A stretch of DNA of 64,000 bases, from positions 62,001 through 126,000 of the forward strand of contig NZ_NFHH01000009.1 of the NCBI RefSeq assembly GCF_002161285.1. Reading direction: 5' to 3'. The position numbers and the translations under genes were made by a program. The notes under the pieces were generated by a model. That model saw only the letters and a program-made list of their open reading frames with translations, did not search any database and was not told the origin of the DNA. The first letter of the stretch is position 1; each line of letters starts with the position of its first letter. The DNA comes from Blautia sp. An81. GTDB lineage: Bacteria > Bacillota > Clostridia > Lachnospirales > Lachnospiraceae. Of this stretch, positions 8,612 through 18,920 are shown in pieces.

Positions 8612-9550
8612 TTGACTGCAAAATACTTAGGAAAAAGACTGATCCAGATGATCCTTGTAGCCTTGGGAATCAGTTTTTTGTCATTTTTGATCACTTACCT
8701 GGCACCTGGCGATCCGGTGCGCACCATGTATGCGGCTTCCGGAGTTGTACCAAGCGAAGAGGTCATCCAGCAGACACGGGAGGCTATGGGTCTGAACCGG
8801 CCCGTACTGGTCCAGTATTTTGACTGGCTGACAGGATGTCTTCATGGAGACTTCGGCACATCTTATGCCTATAACAACTCTGTTTCCGCTTTACTTTTGA
8901 ATAGGCTCTGGCCTACGCTGAAGCTGTCTGTTTTTTCCTTGATCCTGATGCTTGTGATAGCCGTTCCCCTGGGCATGATACAGGCTACTCACAAGAACAG
9001 CCTTGTGGATTACGGTCTCCGGGGCCTCACATTTTTTGGCGTATCCATGCCGAATTTCTGGGTAGGTCTGCTGCTGATGCTGTTTTTCTGCGTCCGTTTG
9101 AAGCTTCTGCCTGTAGTCTGTTCGGGAGGGGACTTTCAAAGTATGATACTTCCGGCAGTCACCCTTGCGTTTGCCATGTCTGCCAAGTATACCCGTCAGG
9201 TACGTACGGCGATTCTGGAGGAGCTGAGCCAGGATTATGTTGTAGGAGCAAGAGCCAGAGGAGTAAAGGAATGGAAAATCCTGTGGATTAATGTATTTCC
9301 CAATTCCCTGCTGCCTCTGCTGACCATGCTGGGACTGTCCCTCGGCTCTCTATTGGGGGGCACTGCTGTGGTGGAGGTTATCTTTACCTATCCCGGACTG
9401 GGGAATCTGGCGGTATCTGCCATAACAGCATATGATTATCCCCTGATCCAGGGGTACGTCTTATGGATTTCTCTGATCTATATGGCGGTTAATCTGCTGG
9501 TGGATATTTCCTATAACCTGGTTGATCCAAGAATGAAAGAAAAGAGGTAG
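8612..9550 (+). CDS. ABC transporter permease, DppB/NikB type
   Basis: This 312-residue inner-membrane permease has about six helices. The usual family start MxxYLxKRLIQ is met by TTG 8612 (TAKYLGKRLIQMILVALG), placed 7 bases after AGGAGAG; longer upstream starts give a non-conserved leader. The cytoplasmic coupling EAA loop is visible as QDYVVGARARGVKEWKILWI followed by NVFPNSLLPLL. It forms the channel with the next permease. It is second in the operon, 95 bases after the binding protein. Confidence 0.9.
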   Translation: MTAKYLGKRLIQMILVALGISFLSFLITYLAPGDPVRTMYAASGVVPSEEVIQQTREAMGLNRPVLVQYFDWLTGCLHGDFGTSYAYNNSVSALLLNRLWPTLKLSVFSLILMLVIAVPLGMIQATHKNSLVDYGLRGLTFFGVSMPNFWVGLLLMLFFCVRLKLLPVVCSGGDFQSMILPAVTLAFAMSAKYTRQVRTAILEELSQDYVVGARARGVKEWKILWINVFPNSLLPLLTMLGLSLGSLLGGTAVVEVIFTYPGLGNLAVSAITAYDYPLIQGYVLWISLIYMAVNLLVDISYNLVDPRMKEKR

Positions 9551-9556
9551 AGGAGA

Positions 9557-10384
9557 ATGAAAATCAGAAATTTTATCATAAAAAACAAGTCCTTTTGTTT
9601 CTTTGCTTTCCTCGCCCTTCTGATTATCCTTACGGCTGTTTTTGCCCCGGTCATCACAGACGGGGTCAGTCCTTCAGAGGCCGTGCTGGGGGACGCTCTA
9701 AAGCCTCCCGGCAAAGAACATATTTTCGGAACCGACAAACTGGGGCGTGACATTTTTACCCGGGTGATCTATGGAGCCCGGACCAGTCTTGTGGCGGCCT
9801 TCTCTGTAGTGATTCTTATTTTTGTGCTGGGGACGGTCCTGGGAGTTCTGGCCGGTTATTTCGGCGGCTGGATAGATACTGTGATCATGCGTATCGCAGA
9901 CCTGATGGTATCTTTTCCCGGGATGGTCTTCGCTATGGCCATTGCCGGTGTCCTGGGGGCAAGCATCAAAAATGCGGTGATCGCAGTAGCCTTGGTAAGC
10001 TGGACAAAATATGCCAGACTTGCCCGGAGCCTGGTGCTGAAGATCCGGAATCAGGATTATGTGGCAGCCGCCGTGGTCACAGGTTCCAGGACCTTTTATA
10101 TACTGCGGAAATATATGATCCCTAATGTTCTTCCTACCTTGGTCATTACAGCTGCTACTGATATCGGAGGCATGATGCTGGAACTGGCAGGGCTTTCTTT
10201 CCTTGGCTTCGGCGCCAAGGCGCCTACGCCTGAATGGGGCCTGATGCTCAACGAAGGCCGCCAGTATATCCAGAATGCTTCCTGGATGATGATCTTCCCG
10301 GGAGCGGCGATTTTTATTGTAGTGGTGGTCTTTAATCTGCTGGGAGACGCCCTTCGGGATGTTCTGGATCCTAAAGATGAGTAG
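9557..10384 (+). CDS. ABC transporter permease, DppC/NikC type
   Basis: This 275-residue partner permease has a short N-terminal cytoplasmic part, one helix, the conserved HIFGTDKLGRDIFTRVIYGA segment and five further helices. The EAA-type loop is QDYVAAAVVTGSRTFYILRK followed by YMIPNVLPTL. It starts six bases after the previous stop with SD TAGAGGAGA and is clearly co-transcribed. Confidence 0.92.
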   Translation: MKIRNFIIKNKSFCFFAFLALLIILTAVFAPVITDGVSPSEAVLGDALKPPGKEHIFGTDKLGRDIFTRVIYGARTSLVAAFSVVILIFVLGTVLGVLAGYFGGWIDTVIMRIADLMVSFPGMVFAMAIAGVLGASIKNAVIAVALVSWTKYARLARSLVLKIRNQDYVAAAVVTGSRTFYILRKYMIPNVLPTLVITAATDIGGMMLELAGLSFLGFGAKAPTPEWGLMLNEGRQYIQNASWMMIFPGAAIFIVVVVFNLLGDALRDVLDPKDE

Positions 10385-10395
10385 GAGGGGATTTT

Positions 10396-11178
10396 ATGCT
10401 TGAGATAAAAAATGTTACCATATCCTATGGAGACCGTCCTACGGTTAAAAACTTTAGTATGGACCTTAAAAAAGGAGAGATTGCTTCTATCGTAGGCGAG
10501 TCCGGCTCAGGGAAAACCACCGTGATCCGGGCTGTGCTTGGCCTGCTGCCGGGAGGGGGCAAGGTCACAGAAGGGGACATCTTGTTTGAAGGAAAATGCC
10601 TGCTGGAAAACACAGCGGAAGAGTGGAGAAATCTCCGGGGCACAGATATGTCTATGATCTTTCAGGATTCCGGCGCCATGCTGAATCCTATCAGAAAAAT
10701 CGGCAGTGTCTTTGTGGAATATATCCGCACTCACGAAAAGATCAGCAGGAAAGCTGCCTGGGAAAAAGGACGGGAAATGCTTGAACAGATGCGTCTGCCA
10801 AGCAGTGACAATATTATGAAATCTTATCCCTTCCAGCTTTCCGGCGGTATGCGGCAGCGGGTAGGCATTGCCATGGCTATGACCTTTCAGCCAAAGCTAT
10901 TGCTGGCAGATGAGCCTACTTCTGCACTGGACGTGACTACCCAGGCCCAGATCGTAAGGCAGATGATGGAACTGCGGGAGGAGTGGGGAACAAGTATTAT
11001 TATGGTTACCCACAATTTGGGAGTTGCAGCTTATATGTCCGATCAGATCCTGGTAATGAAAGAGGGACAGATTGCAGATACCGGCAGCCGGGATCAGATC
11101 CTGAAAGGGGGCCGCAGCATTTATACACAGGAACTTTTAGAGGCGGTTCCTTCTCTGGGAGGTGAGCGTTATGTTTGA
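10396..11178 (+). CDS. ABC transporter ATPase, DppD/NikD type
   Basis: This 260-residue ATPase has Walker A GESGSGKTT, signature LSGGMRQRVGIAMAM, and Walker B LLLADEPTSALD. It lacks the long C-terminal oligopeptide extension of DppD/OppD, which makes it closer in length to NikD. It powers import with the next ATPase. SD TAGGAGGGG stands before the ATG. Its 3' end overlaps the next start by 8 bases, so translation is probably coupled. Confidence 0.9.
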   Translation: MLEIKNVTISYGDRPTVKNFSMDLKKGEIASIVGESGSGKTTVIRAVLGLLPGGGKVTEGDILFEGKCLLENTAEEWRNLRGTDMSMIFQDSGAMLNPIRKIGSVFVEYIRTHEKISRKAAWEKGREMLEQMRLPSSDNIMKSYPFQLSGGMRQRVGIAMAMTFQPKLLLADEPTSALDVTTQAQIVRQMMELREEWGTSIIMVTHNLGVAAYMSDQILVMKEGQIADTGSRDQILKGGRSIYTQELLEAVPSLGGERYV

Positions 11179-12202
11179 TGAAAAGGACTTGCTGCTGGAG
11201 GCAAGACATGTGACCCGCCGTTTTCCTGCTTCAGGGGGCAGAGTGCTGACCGCCTGCAACGACGTTAATCTGAAATTTTACAAGGGGAAAACTCTGGGAC
11301 TGATCGGAGAGTCCGGCTGCGGAAAATCTACTTTTATGCGTCTTGTAGTGCGGCTGGACATTCCCACTGAAGGGGAGATTATTTTCAGGGGAAAGGATCT
11401 GACAAAGCTGAAAGGAGAGGAACTGCGTCAGACCCGCCAGCATATCCAGATGGTTTTTCAGGATCCTAACAGTTCCTTTCATCCCAAAATGCGTATCCGG
11501 GATATTCTCTGCGAACCTCTTATGAACTTCGGCCGGATCAAGGCTTCGCAGAAAGAGGAGACAGCCCGGAAACTTCTGAAAGCTGTAGACCTTCCCGGCG
11601 ACTTTGCAGACCGTTTTCCCCACAGTATGTCCGGCGGGCAGCGGCAGAGAATTGCCATTGCCCGGGCTATTGCCCTGGAACCGGAACTGATCATCATGGA
11701 TGAAGCTACCTGCGCCTTAGATGTGTCTGTGCAGAAAACCATTATCCAACTGGTCTGCAGGCTGCAGAAAGAAAAAAATATTGCCATCGGATTTATCGCC
11801 CATGATCTGGGACTGATCCAGTCTTTTGCCTATCAGATCGCTGTCATGTATCTGGGAAATATTGTGGAGATCATTCCCGGCGAGGAGGTGGAAAAGGCAA
11901 AGCACCCTTATACACGTACTTTGATTGATTCCATTTTTGATCCGAAGATGGACTTTTATAAAAAGATAGAGCCAATGGACAGCGAGATCCCCAGTCCTCT
12001 GGATATGCCTCCGGGCTGCCCTTTCCAGACCCGCTGCGAATCTTGCAGGGAATTGTGCAGGAAAGAGCGCCCTGTACTGAAGATGATTGGAGAAGAGCAT
12101 GAAGTAGCCTGTCATCTGTTTGACGGATCAGGGAAGAGGGAGAGAAGTATGCCTCAGGCTGAAGCCAAAAAGAATTGCTTTTTTCACAGGAATCCCCTAT
12201 AA
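11171..12202 (+). CDS. ABC transporter ATPase, DppF/OppF type
   Basis: This is an ATPase of about 343 residues with Walker A GESGCGKST and signature MSGGQRQRIAIARAI. Walker B reads LIIMDEATCALD, which departs from the usual DEPTSALD. The C-terminal oligopeptide-transporter extension contains the Cys-rich PGCPFQTRCESCRELC motif. ATG 11171 with GGGAGGTG upstream is preferred; GTG 11162 is an alternative. Last gene of the riboswitch operon. No clear terminator follows before coaBC, only 63 bases away, so some read-through into the CoA genes is possible. Confidence 0.9.
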   Translation: MFDEKDLLLEARHVTRRFPASGGRVLTACNDVNLKFYKGKTLGLIGESGCGKSTFMRLVVRLDIPTEGEIIFRGKDLTKLKGEELRQTRQHIQMVFQDPNSSFHPKMRIRDILCEPLMNFGRIKASQKEETARKLLKAVDLPGDFADRFPHSMSGGQRQRIAIARAIALEPELIIMDEATCALDVSVQKTIIQLVCRLQKEKNIAIGFIAHDLGLIQSFAYQIAVMYLGNIVEIIPGEEVEKAKHPYTRTLIDSIFDPKMDFYKKIEPMDSEIPSPLDMPPGCPFQTRCESCRELCRKERPVLKMIGEEHEVACHLFDGSGKRERSMPQAEAKKNCFFHRNPL

Positions 12203-12265
12203 TGGGAACGGTAACGGAACCAGCTCCAAAGGGGCAGTTCACAAAAAAGGAAAAGGGGTAAATTT

Positions 12266-13465
12266 ATGCTGAAAGGTAAAACAGTTGTGCTGGCAGTGAC
12301 AGGAAGCATTGCCGCATACAAAATCGCTTCCCTTGCCAGCGCCCTGAAAAAGCTTCATGCTGACGTACACATGCTGATGACAAAAAACGCAGAGAACTTT
12401 ATTAATCCCATTACTTTTGAGACTCTGACGGGAAATAAGTGCCTGATCGATACTTTCGACAGGAACTTTCAGTACAATGTGGAACATGTGGCACTGGCAA
12501 AAAAAGCAGATGTGGTTATGGTGGCTCCGGCTTCGGCCAATGTGATCGGGAAGATCGCCCATGGCATTGCCGATGACATGCTGACCACCACAGTGATGGC
12601 CTGCCGCTGCAAAAAAATCTTTGCGCCGGCTATGAATACCCAGATGTTCGAGAATCCCATTGTTCAGGATAATCTGAAGACACTGGAGCACTATGGCTGT
12701 GAGGTGATCAGTCCGGCTTCCGGTTATCTGGCCTGCGGAGATACCGGTCAGGGGAAAATGCCGGAACCGGAGCTGCTTCTCCAGTATATCCTAAAGGAGA
12801 TCGCTTTCCCGAAAGATCTGGAGGGAAAGAAGGTTCTGGTCACTGCAGGACCTACTCAGGAACCCATAGATCCGGTGCGGTACATTACCAATCATTCATC
12901 CGGGAAAATGGGCTATGCTCTGGCAAAGATGGCCATGCTGAGAGGGGCTCAGGTTACCCTGGTGTCGGGTCCTGCAGCGATTACGCCGCCGGAATTTGTA
13001 GAAGTGGTTCCTGTGGTAACTGCAGAGGATATGTTCCAGGAAGTGACCAGCCGGGCAGGAGAACAGGATATTATCATCAAAGCAGCGGCAGTGGCGGACT
13101 ACCGGCCCAAAACTGTCAGCCAGGAAAAGGTGAAGAAACAGGGAGAGGATATTTCCCTGGAGATGGAAAGGACCAGGGATATTCTCAAATATCTGGGAGA
13201 GCATAAGAAACAGGGACAGTTTCTCTGCGGATTTTCTATGGAGACAGAGAATATGCTGGAAAATTCCAGGAAAAAACTGAAAAACAAAAATCTGGACATG
13301 ATCGTGGCCAACAATCTCAAGGTAGAAGGAGCAGGATTTGCCGGAAATACCAATGTGATCACCATGATCACAGAAAAAGAGGAAGTTTCACTTGAAAAAA
13401 TGTTAAAAGAGGAGGCAGCCTTAAAAATTCTGGACCAGATTTTAAAGAACATGGCACAGGCGTAA
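12266..13465 (+). CDS. coaBC: Bifunctional phosphopantothenoylcysteine decarboxylase / phosphopantothenate-cysteine ligase
   Basis: This 399-residue cytoplasmic enzyme catalyses two steps of coenzyme A synthesis: ligation of cysteine to 4'-phosphopantothenate and decarboxylation of the product. The N-terminal CoaC flavoprotein half has VTGSIAAYK, ASANVIGKIAHGIADD and the PAMNTQMFENP motif. The CoaB half begins near residue 190 with VLVTAGPTQEPIDPVRYI and carries NHSSGKMG, AAAVADY and the lysine-rich NKNLDMIVANNL segment. Full length. It precedes an ECF S component and coaX, both for pantothenate metabolism. Confidence 0.95.
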   Translation: MLKGKTVVLAVTGSIAAYKIASLASALKKLHADVHMLMTKNAENFINPITFETLTGNKCLIDTFDRNFQYNVEHVALAKKADVVMVAPASANVIGKIAHGIADDMLTTTVMACRCKKIFAPAMNTQMFENPIVQDNLKTLEHYGCEVISPASGYLACGDTGQGKMPEPELLLQYILKEIAFPKDLEGKKVLVTAGPTQEPIDPVRYITNHSSGKMGYALAKMAMLRGAQVTLVSGPAAITPPEFVEVVPVVTAEDMFQEVTSRAGEQDIIIKAAAVADYRPKTVSQEKVKKQGEDISLEMERTRDILKYLGEHKKQGQFLCGFSMETENMLENSRKKLKNKNLDMIVANNLKVEGAGFAGNTNVITMITEKEEVSLEKMLKEEAALKILDQILKNMAQA

Positions 13466-13558
13466 AATCAGGCCTGAACCTTAAAGAACAAGAGCAGAAA
13501 GAGATTTCTGTGCCAAAAGTATTGTATCTCAAAAAAGAACGATAACAAGGAGGCAATT

Positions 13559-14260
13559 ATGAATCATTATCAGAACACAGCAGCCAGGCGGACGCCTGGA
13601 GATAACAGACGACAGATCAGAAGTATGGTGCAGACCGCCATTTTCGGGGCGATTATTGTGATCATGGCTTTTACCCCTTTTCTCGGATATATCCCTCTGG
13701 GATTTACAAGAGCCACGATTATCCACATCCCCGTTATACTGGCGTCTCTGCTTCTGGGACCAAAGAAAGGAGCGGGTCTGGGATTTCTTTTTGGCCTTAC
13801 CAGCTTCATTAACAACACTATGAACCCTACCGTCACATCTTTTGTTTTTACACCCTTTTATAATCTTGGAGCGTTCAGCGGCGGAATCGGAAGCATCCTT
13901 ATCTGCTTCGTTCCCAGGATATTGGTAGGAGTGGTTCCCTGCTTTGTCTACAAGGGAGTGAAAAAGTTCGGGACAAGCAAGGGAGTTTCCAATCTGGGAC
14001 TGATCCTGGCGGGAATTTCAGGTGCACTGGTGAATACTTTGCTGGTCATGAACATGATCTTTCTGTTTTTCAGAGAAGCTTATGCGGCGGCCAATGAGGT
14101 GGCTGTCCAGGCCGTATACGGATTCATCTTATCTGTTATTGGAATCAATGGAGTTCCTGAAGCCATTGTGGCAGGGATCCTTACCTTCTTTATCGGACGT
14201 GTGCTGATGAAAAAGAATATCAGGGAAAGATTAGGTTTTACTTATGATTTTAGCGATTGA
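13559..14260 (+). CDS. ECF transporter S component, probably for pantothenate
   Basis: This 233-residue membrane protein has about six helices. The motifs TRATIIHIPVILASLLLGPK and FGLTSFINNTMNPT are typical of the S-component family that sits next to CoA genes. S components bind a vitamin and dock on the shared EcfA1-EcfA2-EcfT energising module, encoded 30 kb away at 43.7-46.2 kb. The position between coaBC and coaX makes pantothenate the best guess (PanT-like). ATG 13559 follows CAAGGAGG; the 3' end overlaps coaX by 17 bases. Confidence 0.8.
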   Translation: MNHYQNTAARRTPGDNRRQIRSMVQTAIFGAIIVIMAFTPFLGYIPLGFTRATIIHIPVILASLLLGPKKGAGLGFLFGLTSFINNTMNPTVTSFVFTPFYNLGAFSGGIGSILICFVPRILVGVVPCFVYKGVKKFGTSKGVSNLGLILAGISGALVNTLLVMNMIFLFFREAYAAANEVAVQAVYGFILSVIGINGVPEAIVAGILTFFIGRVLMKKNIRERLGFTYDFSD

Positions 14261-15011
14261 TATCGGAAATACAAATATTGTCATTGGCTGTATCCAGAAA
14301 GGAGAGTGTCTTTTTGTGGAGCGCCTTTCCACTGTCCATACCAAGACAGAACTGGAATATGCCATTGATATCAAAAATGTTTTGGACATTTACCATATCC
14401 GGCAGGAACAGCTGGAAGGAGGGATTATTTCCTCTGTGGTTCCCCAGGTGACCAGGGCGGCAAAGCTGGCAGTAGAAAAAATACTGAAAAAGGAAGTCCT
14501 GATCGTGGGAGCGGGCATTAAGACAGGCTTGAATATCCGGATTGACAACCCGGCTCAGCTGGGAAGTGATCTGGTGGTGGACTCTGTGGCGGGGATTGCC
14601 GAATATCCGGTGCCTTTGCTGATTTTTGACCTGGGTACCGCAAATACGGTATGTGTTATTGACCGGAATAAAAACTATATTGGCGGTATGATTTATCCGG
14701 GTATCGGAGTATCTTTGGATTCTCTGACGGCCCATGCTTCTCAGCTTGGAGGAATCAGCCTGGAGGCTCCGGAACACATTATTGGAAAGAACACCACAGA
14801 ATGTATGAAAAGCGGTGTGATCTACAGTGCAGCGGCAGCAATGGATGGAATCATTGACCGGCTGGAGAAAGAACTGGGAGAGACGGCTACAGTAATCGCT
14901 ACTGGCGGACTGGCTAAAAGGATCGTTCCTCATTGCCGGAGAAAAGTGATTTTAGATGATAACCTGCTGCTGAAGGGGCTGTATATCATTTATCAGAAAA
15001 ACCGGAAATAA
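14244..15011 (+). CDS. coaX: Type III pantothenate kinase
   Basis: This 255-residue kinase phosphorylates pantothenate, the first step of CoA synthesis. Diagnostic motifs are DIGNTNIVIG (phosphate loop), DLGTANTVCV, GGMIYPGIGVSLDSL and the ATGGLAKRIVPHC segment. CoaX is insensitive to CoA feedback in the family and needs a monovalent cation. It overlaps the S-component gene, so both are translated from one message, which ends at the terminator just after. Confidence 0.95.
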   Translation: MILAIDIGNTNIVIGCIQKGECLFVERLSTVHTKTELEYAIDIKNVLDIYHIRQEQLEGGIISSVVPQVTRAAKLAVEKILKKEVLIVGAGIKTGLNIRIDNPAQLGSDLVVDSVAGIAEYPVPLLIFDLGTANTVCVIDRNKNYIGGMIYPGIGVSLDSLTAHASQLGGISLEAPEHIIGKNTTECMKSGVIYSAAAAMDGIIDRLEKELGETATVIATGGLAKRIVPHCRRKVILDDNLLLKGLYIIYQKNRK

Positions 15012-15037
15012 CCGGATATATATTTTGGGACAGGCAC

Positions 15038-15080
15038 TGCCGCCGGGAATTGTATTAGTAAATTTCCGGCGGTATTTTTT
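15038..15080 (+). terminator. Terminator after coaX
   Basis: CCGCCGGGAATT (15040-15051) pairs with AATTTCCGGCGG (15061-15072), followed by TATTTTTT. Confidence 0.85.
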
Positions 15081-15122
15081 GCCGCTTTTACCCCTATTTT
15101 CTGAAATTCCTCCAAATAATTC

Positions 15123-16604
<1,482 letters not shown>

Positions 16605-16616
16605 GGAGGACAACAG

Positions 16617-17180
16617 ATGTCATTAATTGGTAAAAAAGTAAGTGATTTTAAAGTACAGGCCTATGTAAAGGGTGAATTTAAGGAGGTGACACAGGAAGAC
16701 ATCCTGGGACGGTGGAGCGTATTTTTCTTCTATCCCGCAGATTTTACCTTTGTTTGCCCTACAGAGCTGGAAGACCTGGCTGATAAGTATGAGGAATTCC
16801 AGAAGATCGGCTGCGATGTTTACTCTGTTTCCTGTGATACTCATTACGTGCACAAAGCTTGGCATGACGCCTCTGAACGGATCCGGAAGATCCAGTATCC
16901 GATGCTGGCAGATCCTACCGGCAAACTGGCCAGAGACTTTGATGTGATGATCGAAGAAGACGGACTGGCAGAAAGAGGAGATTTTATTGTGAATCCTCAG
17001 GGAGAGATCGTGGCCTATGAGGTGACTGCAGGAAATGTAGGAAGAAATGCAGATGAGATCTTCCGAAGAGTCCAGGCTTCTCAGTTTGTGGCAGAACACG
17101 GAGATGAGGTTTGCCCGGCAAAATGGCAGCCTGGAGCAGAAACACTGAAACCAAGCCTTGATTTAGTAGGATTGTTATAA
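16617..17180 (+). CDS. ahpC: Alkyl hydroperoxide reductase subunit C (peroxiredoxin)
   Basis: This 187-residue typical 2-Cys peroxiredoxin reduces hydrogen peroxide and organic hydroperoxides. The peroxidatic cysteine lies in DFTFVCPTELEDL and the resolving cysteine in DEVCPAKWQPG. The C-terminal length fits the AhpC/Prx1 subgroup. SD AAGGAGGACAA. Its stop overlaps the ATG of the flavoprotein reductase by one base, an arrangement that keeps the two partners at matched levels. Confidence 0.96.
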   Translation: MSLIGKKVSDFKVQAYVKGEFKEVTQEDILGRWSVFFFYPADFTFVCPTELEDLADKYEEFQKIGCDVYSVSCDTHYVHKAWHDASERIRKIQYPMLADPTGKLARDFDVMIEEDGLAERGDFIVNPQGEIVAYEVTAGNVGRNADEIFRRVQASQFVAEHGDEVCPAKWQPGAETLKPSLDLVGLL

Positions 17181-18832
17181 TGGCAGATAAATTTTATGAC
17201 GGCGTGATCATCGGCGGCGGCCCTGCAGGGCTTGCCGCTGCCATTTATCTGGCCAGGGCCAGGTATCGGGTACTGGTCATTGAAAAAGAGACTATCGGAG
17301 GGCAGATCACCATTACTTCAGAGGTGGTCAACTATCCCGGAGTCCTTCATACAGACGGGAAAAAGCTTACAGAAGAAATGAGGAAACAGGCTCAGAACTT
17401 CGGCGCTGAATTCTTAAAAGCCCAGGTAACCAGTCTGGCTCTGGAAGGAGACAAGAAAAAAATCCTGACAGATAAAGGGGAGATCCAGGCCCTGGGAGTG
17501 GTCCTTGCCACGGGAGCAAGCCCCAGACAGGCGGGATTTAAAGGAGAAGAGGAATTTCGGGGCAGAGGAGTGGCCTACTGCGCTACCTGTGACGGCGAGT
17601 TCTTTACAGGGAAAGATATTTTTGTAGTGGGTGGCGGATTTGCAGCGGTAGAGGAAGCTCTTTTCCTTACCAGATATGCCAGAAAGATCAGAGTGGTGGT
17701 AAGAGGAAAAGAAATTAACTGCGCCGGCCCTGCAGTAGAGGAGCTCCTGGCCCATCCGGATATTTCCGTATCCTTTGAAACGGAAATTACAGAAGCCGGG
17801 GGAAAGGACATGCTGGAGTATGTGGTCCTCAGAAAGAAAGACACAGGGGAGATCTTCACTGTTCAGGCAGAGGAGGGAGAAAACCTGGGAATCTTTGTTT
17901 TCGCAGGCTATGTTCCGGCCACAGAATTGTTCCGGGATCAGGTAAAGGTCAGCGATAAAGGCTATCTTCTGGCAAATCGGAAACAGGAGACAAACGTGCC
18001 TGGGGTCTACGGCGCAGGAGATGTCTGCGAGAAAGAACTGCGCCAGGTAGTCACGGCTGTATCCGACGGCGCAGTAGCCGCAGCTTCCATGGAAAAATAT
18101 CTTTTTTCCATATATCAGAAACTGGGGATCAAAAGAGAGAAAAGGAAGATAACAGAAGTAAAAAAGCCGGCTCAGGGGGAAGAAAAGGAAAAAATATCCT
18201 CTGGTGGGGAAGGATTTCTTACAGAAGAGATGAAAGAATCTTTAGTTCCGGTATTTGCCAGGTTTGAAAAGGAAATCCTGGTTAAGGTTTATCTGGATGC
18301 TTCCTATTTGTCCCGGGAGGTGGAAGGATTTATCCGGGAAATGGAACCTTTAAGTGAAAAGGTCCGCTATGAGATACAGAGAGCCGGAGCAGAAGGAGTA
18401 ACCTGCCCATCTCTGCGGATCTGCGACAGCCAGGGGAATTACCTTGGGGCAGAATTCCACGGAGTTCCCGGAGGCCATGAATTTAATTCTTTTATTATCG
18501 CTTTATATAATGGGGCGGGGCCCGGCCAGTCTATGGGAGAAGATATCCGGCGGCGGATCCAAAATATCACCGGGAAGACAGATCTGAAGATTGCAGTTTC
18601 TCTGTCCTGTACCATGTGCCCGGATGTGGTTATGGCGGCCCAGAAGATTGCGCTGGAAAATCCTCTGGTCACAGCGGAAATGTTTGATCTGGCCCATTAT
18701 CCGGAGCTGAAAGAGAAGTATCAGATCATGAGCGTTCCCTGCCTGATCCTGAATGACAGCAGAGTTTCCTTTGGAAAGAAGGGGATCGGACAGATTCTGG
18801 ACCTGCTGGAAGAAACCGCAGAGGAAATATAA
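17180..18832 (+). CDS. AhpF-like peroxiredoxin reductase with swapped domain order
   Basis: This 550-residue flavoprotein is expected to pass electrons from NAD(P)H to AhpC. Residues 1-310 are thioredoxin-reductase-like: FAD site GGGPAGLAAAIYLARARYR, redox pair CATC, nucleotide site VGGGFAAVEEALF, and GVYGAGDVCEKELRQ. After a charged linker (about 310-345), residues 350-550 resemble the tandem thioredoxin-fold N-terminal domain of E. coli AhpF, with its own CTMC pair in VSLSCTMCPDVVMAAQKI. In E. coli AhpF that domain is at the N-terminus, so the order here is reversed. Translationally coupled to ahpC. Confidence 0.88.
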   Translation: MADKFYDGVIIGGGPAGLAAAIYLARARYRVLVIEKETIGGQITITSEVVNYPGVLHTDGKKLTEEMRKQAQNFGAEFLKAQVTSLALEGDKKKILTDKGEIQALGVVLATGASPRQAGFKGEEEFRGRGVAYCATCDGEFFTGKDIFVVGGGFAAVEEALFLTRYARKIRVVVRGKEINCAGPAVEELLAHPDISVSFETEITEAGGKDMLEYVVLRKKDTGEIFTVQAEEGENLGIFVFAGYVPATELFRDQVKVSDKGYLLANRKQETNVPGVYGAGDVCEKELRQVVTAVSDGAVAAASMEKYLFSIYQKLGIKREKRKITEVKKPAQGEEKEKISSGGEGFLTEEMKESLVPVFARFEKEILVKVYLDASYLSREVEGFIREMEPLSEKVRYEIQRAGAEGVTCPSLRICDSQGNYLGAEFHGVPGGHEFNSFIIALYNGAGPGQSMGEDIRRRIQNITGKTDLKIAVSLSCTMCPDVVMAAQKIALENPLVTAEMFDLAHYPELKEKYQIMSVPCLILNDSRVSFGKKGIGQILDLLEETAEEI

Positions 18833-18846
18833 AAACAGAACTATAT

Positions 18847-18903
18847 AAAAGGAGCTGGCACATGAATCAAATTCGAGAATATTTCATGTGCCAGCTCCTT
18901 TTT
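18847..18903. terminator. Bidirectional terminator, member of a repeat family
   Basis: A perfect 20-bp inverted repeat (18847-18866 with 18883-18902), beginning AAAAGGAGCTGGCACATGAA, is closed by a 16-base loop TCAAATTCGAGAATAT and flanked by A/T runs on both sides. It separates the convergent ahpF-like and P-type ATPase genes. The arm ends and the loop recur in the element at 24742-24897. Confidence 0.85.
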
Positions 18904-18920
18904 CCGGCAGATGGCCAGAA

